Shown: positions 59,186 through 64,000 of the stretch, piece by piece
Position numbering within the stretch: position 1 is the first letter of the stretch
How the letters are laid out: every line of letters starts with the position of its first letter
Assembly (NCBI GenBank): GCA_963841845.1
Contig: CAWJEG010000007.1
Location: 248,001 to 312,000 of the forward strand
Direction: 5' to 3'
DNA length: 64,000 nt
Source of the DNA: CAVVGZ01 sp963841845
GTDB taxonomy: Bacteria > Chloroflexota > Anaerolineae > Anaerolineales > Anaerolineaceae
Notes under the pieces: model-generated
Told to the model about the DNA's origin: nothing
The model's database searches: none
What the model saw: only the letters and a program-made list of their open reading frames with translations
Position numbers and translations under genes: made by a program

Positions 59186-60286
59186 TCATACCCGGAACTT
59201 CCCGTCCTGGTAAAACAGGTCCCCGTCCACCCTGATTTCACTTTCCGACATGTCACACAGCATGTCCCAGTGGATGCTGGACTGGTTCTTCCCGCCCGTC
59301 TCCGGCAGGGCTGCCCCAACCGCCAGGTGGATGGTGCCGCCCATTTTCTCGTCAAAGAGCATGTTTTTTGTAAAGCGCCGGATCCTGTAATTGGTCCCTA
59401 TTCCCCATTCACCCAGGTAGCGGGACCCTTCATCCGTGTCCAGCAAGGCTGTCAACAGTTCTTTCCCCTTTCCGGCCTGTTCGTTGACTACCCGGCCGTT
59501 TTCAAAACGCAGTTCGATATCCTGCACTTCCTTGTCCATATAGATAGCCGGGTAAGAAAAACGCACCCACCCGTTGGCAGAATCTTCCACCGGGCTGACA
59601 GCAATCTCGCCATCCGGAAAATTATAATTGCCGTGGTAGGTTCCGAAGCTCCGTCCACTGATCAAAAATTTCAGGTCGATGTTTTTACCGGTTAAATGCA
59701 CCTGCTCCCGGCCCGCCAGCCAGCGGGATAATTCTTCCTGCCGGTTCTTTTCTGCCCGCCAGGCAGTAATCGGATCCGGGGTATCCAGCATCCCGGCTGT
59801 GTACACAAAATCCTCATAATCCCGCAGGCTCATGTCCGCTTCCTGTGCCAGGGCTGCCGTCGGGAACAGCGTATCGCACCACTTGAAGGCTCCCGCTGTA
59901 CTCCGTTCCCAGAAGGTTGCGAACAATCCCGCCCTGGCTTTGCTCACCTTGCTGATCCTGGCCGGGTCCACGGACGAAAGTTCACGGGTATTGGAGGGAG
60001 CCATGATGATCAACCCGGCATCGAAGGTTTCCAGCACCATTTTCCGGAATGGCGGAACATGCTCCAGTTGAAAATCCTTCGCCCTGCTGTAGAAGAGTTC
60101 CTTAATTCCCGGCGGATCATTCAGTATGGAAACATGCGCCCCAGCCTGCAGCGCTTCCCGGTACACTGCCATGGTAAGCGGTTCTGCCAGCGTGTTGGTT
60201 TGCACACAAAACTCATCTCCTTCTTTCAATTCGAGGGAATAGTTGACCAGCACGTTAGCTAGTTTTTCAATTCTATAATCAGTCAT
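59186..60286 (-). CDS. M29 family (thermophilic-type) aminopeptidase
   Basis: A 366-residue metallopeptidase of the AmpS/M29 family. Start 60286 (MTDYRIEKLANVLVNYSLEL) has GGAG six bases upstream; a longer frame begins 20 codons earlier without one. Family blocks are FPDGEIAVSPVED, GNGW-type loop NGWVRFSYP, EWGIGTNYRIRRFTKNMLFD, and GTIHLAVGAALPETGGKN with SSIHWDM and SEIRVDGDLFYQDG, containing the Glu, His and Asp ligands of the two-metal site. The enzyme removes N-terminal residues from peptides in the cytoplasm. Confidence 0.93.
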   Translation of the reverse strand: MTDYRIEKLANVLVNYSLELKEGDEFCVQTNTLAEPLTMAVYREALQAGAHVSILNDPPGIKELFYSRAKDFQLEHVPPFRKMVLETFDAGLIIMAPSNTRELSSVDPARISKVSKARAGLFATFWERSTAGAFKWCDTLFPTAALAQEADMSLRDYEDFVYTAGMLDTPDPITAWRAEKNRQEELSRWLAGREQVHLTGKNIDLKFLISGRSFGTYHGNYNFPDGEIAVSPVEDSANGWVRFSYPAIYMDKEVQDIELRFENGRVVNEQAGKGKELLTALLDTDEGSRYLGEWGIGTNYRIRRFTKNMLFDEKMGGTIHLAVGAALPETGGKNQSSIHWDMLCDMSESEIRVDGDLFYQDGKFRV

Positions 60287-60480
60287 AAGTATCTCCAACG
60301 ATTCATTCAACAATTTTAATAATCGTTCCTGCATTTTCGAATTCAAGCTTAAATTGGTGATCCAGTCTGAGAAAGGAACTGCTTCAGACTGCAGTCAGGA
60401 ATCCTATCCAATCTCAAAGATAATACTGAAGGGCTCCTGCCGGACCAGTGAAACATTTCATAAGAATTCCATTTTCCTGG

Positions 60481-61151
60481 CTACATCATGCGGTCTTCAA
60501 TTTCCCAGGCATGGTCCAGCACATGCCAGGCATCCCGGCGGAAAAAATAGCGCAGCGGCCATCGTTCACCGCCCCTCGGTCCCCGCTCCTCAATGGGACC
60601 TTCAAACGCCTTTTCGGTTGCCTGGAGAATTTCACTCCGCATGATATTGGCATCTATACCCTGCCCTGCAGCAGATTTGCCCTTCACCTTCCAGCCAATC
60701 ATAGCCAGGTATGCCAGTTCTGCTTCCATGACATGGGCTAGAATTTTGCCAAGATCCCTGCCCCCGCCCCTTGGACCCTTGCGCAGTTCCAGTCCTTGTG
60801 CAGTTAGGGCTGCCTGGTCTATTGACCGCCAGCATGCCACCAGGATACTCTGCAGCCGGGTAAATTCTGGCAGTGTCCATGCTTTCCCGGTCTGTGGCCG
60901 GCACAATCATAGGCGCTCCGAAGTCGGTGCCGGAATTTCCACGATACCTTGCAGTCAAGATAAAATCAGAAGGGTTTTCAGGTGCTATGAAACGCTATTT
61001 GTCCTTCAACCAGGACTTTTTCGTATCTCAACCTGGTATCGAATAAGTTTTTCAGGGCTTCATTTTCATTTTTCCCGCTGCGGCACCAACCTGGCCAATC
61101 TTCTGCACAGGCGAAAACTTTTTCCTCACCCGATTCAATATATATCTTCAT
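60481..61151 (-). CDS. DinB-like superfamily protein with HicB-like N-terminus, two frameshifts
   Basis: Three frames form one protein of about 222 residues. The N-terminal part MKIYIESGEEKVFACAEDWP and GWCRSGKNENEALKNLFDTR looks like a small HicB-like strand-helix unit. After breaks near 60985 and 60868 the C-terminal part has FTRLQSILVACWRSIDQAAL, ILAHVMEAELAYLAMIGWK and FFRRDAWHVLDHAWEIEDR, the helical bundle and His pattern of DinB-like proteins. Start 61151 has GGAG upstream. The same two-part build is known from other bacteria; metal-dependent thiol transfer is the general role of the superfamily. Confidence 0.72.
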
Positions 61152-61220
61152 AAAATCTCCATCCATTTACAATAGCTGGACAACCTGATGGTCCCAGATT
61201 TCTATCTACAATCCTGAATC

Positions 61221-61719
61221 TCAAATGGATAAAATCAATCCAATAATCACGCCTCCAAGGATAGAATATAGTGTGCCGATTAGAAAACCCCGAAAATGGA
61301 AACCGTAGTCTTTGTAACCCGGCGCCCCCTCGCTGCCGGGGATCACTACAAAAGACGGCGTGATGGTGCAGAACATCAGCCAGTCCAGGATCAGCCAGTC
61401 CACCAGGTTAAAGATAAAAACCACTCCGAACGCATTAAATGCCAGCAGACCAAATGAGATTTCACCCGGGGTTGTATTCCTTAAATTCCAGGGTTGAGAA
61501 AAATGGAAAAGCAAACAACAGCACCAGGAATGGTATTCCAAGCCATAGCGAGAGACGTTTTTCTCTTTCCGATTTTGGCGGTACCATGGCCTGGATATCC
61601 TTCGGGTAATCGTGCAGCCAGATGCGCGGGTTTGCCCATAAGGTTATGGTTATAAAAAGCGAGGCACATGCTGTAAGAATCAGTCCATCATGGATAATAT
61701 TTTGGATAGTTACCATTGG
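61221..61719 (-). CDS. Small polytopic membrane protein, one frameshift
   Basis: Two frames give about 165 residues with four membrane helices. The first starts MVTIQNIIHDGLILTACASL and reaches FLVLLFAFPFFSTLEFKEYN; an extra base in GGGG 61468-61471 breaks it; the second goes on PGEISFGLLAFNAFGVVFIF, WLILDWLMFCTITPSFVVIP and ends in a glycine-rich helix. I do not recognise the family by name. It sits next to other small membrane proteins and has no motif that hints at catalysis. Confidence 0.65.
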
Positions 61720-61800
61720 TATCCCGTCCAATTCATTCTGGCTTGATTAGAACCCAATAATTAATTCCCGGTAAATCCAGAAGGATATTATTTGGGATAG

Positions 61801-62508
61801 TCACCACACTCCCGGCAGCAGTCGGTAGTGCACCTGCCCGGCATATTCCCGGTAACCCTCCAGTTCAGCCTGCAGGGTATTATCCTCCAGGCTTGTACGA
61901 AGGATCAGGATAATGCACAAGAATATTACGGGCAGGAACGCCCATTCCGAATCCAGGAAGACCGGTGTGCCCAGGTAGGTCAGTATTGCAGCCGCATATC
62001 CGGGATGCCTTATCCAGCGGTAAGGCCCCCCGGATATTACATGGTGACCCCGGTCAAATTGGATACGAACCATTCCGGAGAAATACCGGTTTTCAATCAA
62101 TGCATACCCACCCAGTACATACCCGGCTGCAATGATGACCAGGGCAAATATCTTTAGCTCCAGGCTGAAGGATGGTGACCAGCCCAACAGGGCATCCAGA
62201 CCAATAACAACCAGTACCAGTATCCCGCCTAACCCAAGCAGTGGTGTAAGCAGCTTGTCCCAATCCTTCGCATCTGCGTGTCTCAAAAATTTTGCTCTCT
62301 CAGCTATCAGATCAGGATGGCGCCTGGCAGCCAGCCCACGGCTGATAAAAAATCCAAAGATATAGAGTGCTGCATATAACCAGGCTTCCCGCCAATCCCA
62401 ATCCCTGGTGATCAGAAGCGGTATAAATGGAATGACTACAATGAAAAAAAACACCTGGATCACTACCCATGGTGTGAAGCTTTCCCTTAATGGTCCCATA
62501 TTCTCCAC
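61801..62508 (-). CDS. ICMT-like membrane methyltransferase (isoprenylcysteine carboxyl methyltransferase family)
   Basis: A 235-residue protein with about six helices. The C-terminal hallmark is present: GPYRWIRHPGYAAAIL, then RTSLEDNTLQAELEGYREYA and VHYRLLPGVW, which bind S-adenosylmethionine in the ICMT/PEMT superfamily. Bacterial members methylate unknown small or lipid substrates, not prenylated proteins. The gene is preceded by GGAG and stands between two small membrane protein genes on the same strand. Confidence 0.87.
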   Translation of the reverse strand: MENMGPLRESFTPWVVIQVFFFIVVIPFIPLLITRDWDWREAWLYAALYIFGFFISRGLAARRHPDLIAERAKFLRHADAKDWDKLLTPLLGLGGILVLVVIGLDALLGWSPSFSLELKIFALVIIAAGYVLGGYALIENRYFSGMVRIQFDRGHHVISGGPYRWIRHPGYAAAILTYLGTPVFLDSEWAFLPVIFLCIILILRTSLEDNTLQAELEGYREYAGQVHYRLLPGVW

Positions 62509-62589
62509 CTTCCGATCCCGGTAGATTCCACTTCACTGCAGTCAGAGAATATTTGAAAGGCAATTTCTCGGTAAATTGCCGATTATGAA

Positions 62590-63036
62590 TTATATTTTAT
62601 TTCCATCTTGCCTCACAAACAGGTCTTTTATTAATCGGATTCCACCGATCCCCATACCGATCACTGTAAACGTGTAACCCGCTATCGTCGCCAGAACAAG
62701 GAACCATTGCCATCCCGTTGGTTCTATCTCTCCCGAAGCCAGTCCGGTGACAACTGCCAGCGCCTGTCCGCCTATCAGTAAAGCAACCCCGATACCCAGC
62801 ATCCAGGCAAACCACCGCACCAGAGATTTGGTCCGTATAGCCGCCCAGATAAGCAGCCCTCCCCCGGCCAGAACCAGCGGGAAACCCTCAGCCGGCATCA
62901 GGTAGTCAAACATAAATCTGGCGCTCTCCAGGAATCGAATTAAAGAAAACAGGATAGGCGCCACGATCGGCAGCCAGACCAATATGGTCCCTACTATTGC
63001 CAGAATTTTGGTAAAAGTGTCATTCTTTTTCATCAT
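62590..63036 (-). CDS. Four-helix membrane protein of unknown function
   Basis: A 148-residue protein with four hydrophobic helices (ILAIVGTILVWLPIVAPILF, GFPLVLAGGGLLIWAAI, FAWMLGIGVALLIGGQALAV, VLATIAGYTFTVIGMGIG). No charged catalytic motif is visible. I do not recognise the family. AGGTG precedes the first ATG. Confidence 0.65.
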   Translation of the reverse strand: MMKKNDTFTKILAIVGTILVWLPIVAPILFSLIRFLESARFMFDYLMPAEGFPLVLAGGGLLIWAAIRTKSLVRWFAWMLGIGVALLIGGQALAVVTGLASGEIEPTGWQWFLVLATIAGYTFTVIGMGIGGIRLIKDLFVRQDGNKI

Positions 63037-63423
63037 CCACCTCTCCAGACGTGGTGAGATTTTCTGAACTGCTATCTCATTTTAAGGTTACATCTTCTAT
63101 CATTATTGCACTTTTGATTCAAAGTGATTGGGATTACTGCAAGAATTTGATCCGGAGAATTTTGATAATTATCTTCGTTATAAAGGATGGCCACCAGATC
63201 CTGAATTTCACCTGCTTGCGAACTCAGGTCAGTAACGATTCAGTGATGAATCAGAAAAATTGATAAGATTCCGTGATAAGAATTAAAGCTTAGACAAATC
63301 ACCCTTTTATAACCTTTATGGTGGTTATAATACAAACTTGTTGACTGTAAATTCAACTTAAATTATCTATCAGATCATAAATGGTTAAAATTGACAAAAA
63401 AATATCAAATAGGAAATCCATCC
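63037..63423. other. Divergent intergenic region
   Basis: Lies between minus-strand genes to the left and plus-strand genes to the right, so it should hold two promoters. No gene is seen. A palindrome at 63307-63330 is listed separately; a TTGACA at 63390-63395 is a weak -35 candidate for the rightward gene. Confidence 0.5.
63307..63330. promoter_or_regulatory. Perfect 8-bp inverted repeat, operator candidate
   Basis: TTATAACC (63307-63314) and GGTTATAA (63323-63330) flank an eight-base centre. It lies about 94 bases upstream of the PPOX gene. The half-site GGTTATA also forms the arms of the repeat at 48224-48266. Confidence 0.45.
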
Positions 63424-63808
63424 ATGCCACATGACGGTATCTTTACCCCACATCAGTATCTTTAACCTTGAAACATTCCGCAAAAATGGTGCCACGGTTA
63501 AAACACCTGTCTGGTTTGTTCAGGACGGTGAAGCGATTTTCGTACGAACCCTGGCAAATTCAGGTAAAGTTAAACGCATACGCAATAAGAATCAGGTCAA
63601 TATTGCCCCATGCAAGGTCGATGGCAAGTTGATAGGGGAATGGTATCCTGCTCAAGCACAGGAAATTACAGATCCAGGCACTTATAAAAAAGTGGACCAA
63701 TTATTAGACAGGAAATACGGCTTGACGAAGAAATTCTACTGGCTGGTTGAAAAACTTCAACGCAGCCCCACCACAGTTTTAAAAATCGACCTGATGGAAC
63801 AGGCATGA
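63424..63808 (+). CDS. PPOX-class F420/FMN-dependent oxidoreductase, one probable frameshift
   Basis: About 127 residues. The best start is ATG 63424 (MPHDGIFTPHQYL); one extra T in the TTT of 63471-63473 breaks the frame, and the repaired protein reads QYLNLETFRKNGATVKTPVW, then VQDGEAIFVRTLANSGKVKR, NIAPCKVDGKLIGEW and a helical tail. A later ATG at 63431 gives an open frame but replaces the first residues by non-family sequence. The split-barrel family reduces small substrates with F420 or FMN. Its stop overlaps the next start by four bases. Confidence 0.82.
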
Positions 63809-64000
63809 ACCAGCCAATAAATAAAGAGAGCTTTAAGGAAAGAAAATTACCTCAATGGGTATTGGCAGGAAGCGCCGTTGTGTCGATTGCTGCACTGATA
63901 GGACCATTTTTGATACCAGTACGCCCGCTGAAAAACACATACCCTCCCCAAGCCCTGGCTGATCCCGACAGCCAGTTTCCAACCATTAACGGCCTGAAAG
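63805..64000 (+). CDS. Alpha/beta hydrolase, N-terminal part (runs off the window)
   Basis: ATG 63805 overlaps the previous TGA (ATGA). The 65 visible codons encode a basic start, one membrane helix (WVLAGSAVVSIAALIGPFLI) and the lead-in PPQALADPDSQFPTINGLK, which in many bacterial proteins precedes an alpha/beta hydrolase domain. The catalytic part is outside the window, so the call rests on this lead-in only. Confidence 0.6.
   Translation, partial: MNQPINKESFKERKLPQWVLAGSAVVSIAALIGPFLIPVRPLKNTYPPQALADPDSQFPTINGLK

Noticed and set aside
1..64000. tRNA, rRNA, insertion sequences, phage genes and integrases
   Set aside because: I saw no cloverleaf, rRNA-like segment, transposase, recombinase or flanking direct repeats. 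A covariance-model scan would be needed to exclude small RNAs.

Overview
The window looks like a draft contig from an uncultured Chloroflexota bacterium, probably Anaerolineae-like. This is an inference from gene content; there is no rRNA or tRNA to confirm it. Pointers are a monoderm-type surface (LPXTG signal plus sortase, and an efflux adaptor with almost no periplasmic hairpin), a Ni-superoxide dismutase, corrinoid and uroporphyrinogen-decarboxylase-like methyl-transfer proteins, and a glucosylglycerate gene set. Nearly all genes are on the minus strand. The exceptions are one methyltransferase gene (10.7-11.8 kb), a three-gene glycosyltransferase operon (50.8-55.2 kb) and the right edge (63.4 kb onward).

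Layout. 0-10.5 kb: universal stress protein, two CydA-like membrane proteins each with a fused cytochrome c domain, CBS-pair protein, DegV, PspC, the sodN-sodX pair, a zinc-ribbon membrane protein, an AlkD-like repair protein and a corrinoid protein. 10.7-16.4 kb: the divergent methyltransferase gene, then a YbhGFSR-like ABC efflux operon with its TetR regulator; every gene here carries single-base indels. 16.5-34.85 kb: one enormous surface-protein gene of about 6,100 codons, built from repeated Ig-like and SdrD-B-like domains, ending in LPNTG, a membrane segment and, with no stop codon, a sortase domain. A strong terminator follows it. 35-49 kb: small housekeeping and stress genes (TPR protein, PPOX protein, DUF2892, DUF5655, terpenoid-cyclase-like toroid, OFA-type MFS carrier, VOC, WD40-like lipoprotein, DUF6958, ferritin-like, SRPBCC plus DHFR-like pair, GNAT). 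49-55 kb: a GH13_18 sugar phosphorylase divergent from two GT4 glycosyltransferases and a fusion of two UspA domains with a glucosyl-3-phosphoglycerate synthase, together a likely glucosylglycerate module. 55-59 kb: a DprA-like gene overlapping a RecQ helicase fused to a ComF-type phosphoribosyltransferase. 59-64 kb: M29 aminopeptidase, DinB-like protein, small membrane proteins, an ICMT-like methyltransferase, a PPOX protein and the start of an alpha/beta hydrolase.

More than 30 single-base indels, most of them in short homopolymers, break reading frames that otherwise read as intact conserved proteins. I read these mainly as consensus errors of a long-read draft and describe the broken genes as whole genes, giving the position of each break. 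The most interesting items are the self-contained giant adhesin-sortase, the UspA-GpgS fusion with its phosphorylase, the RecQ-phosphoribosyltransferase/DprA pair, and the cytochrome c-fused CydA pair.
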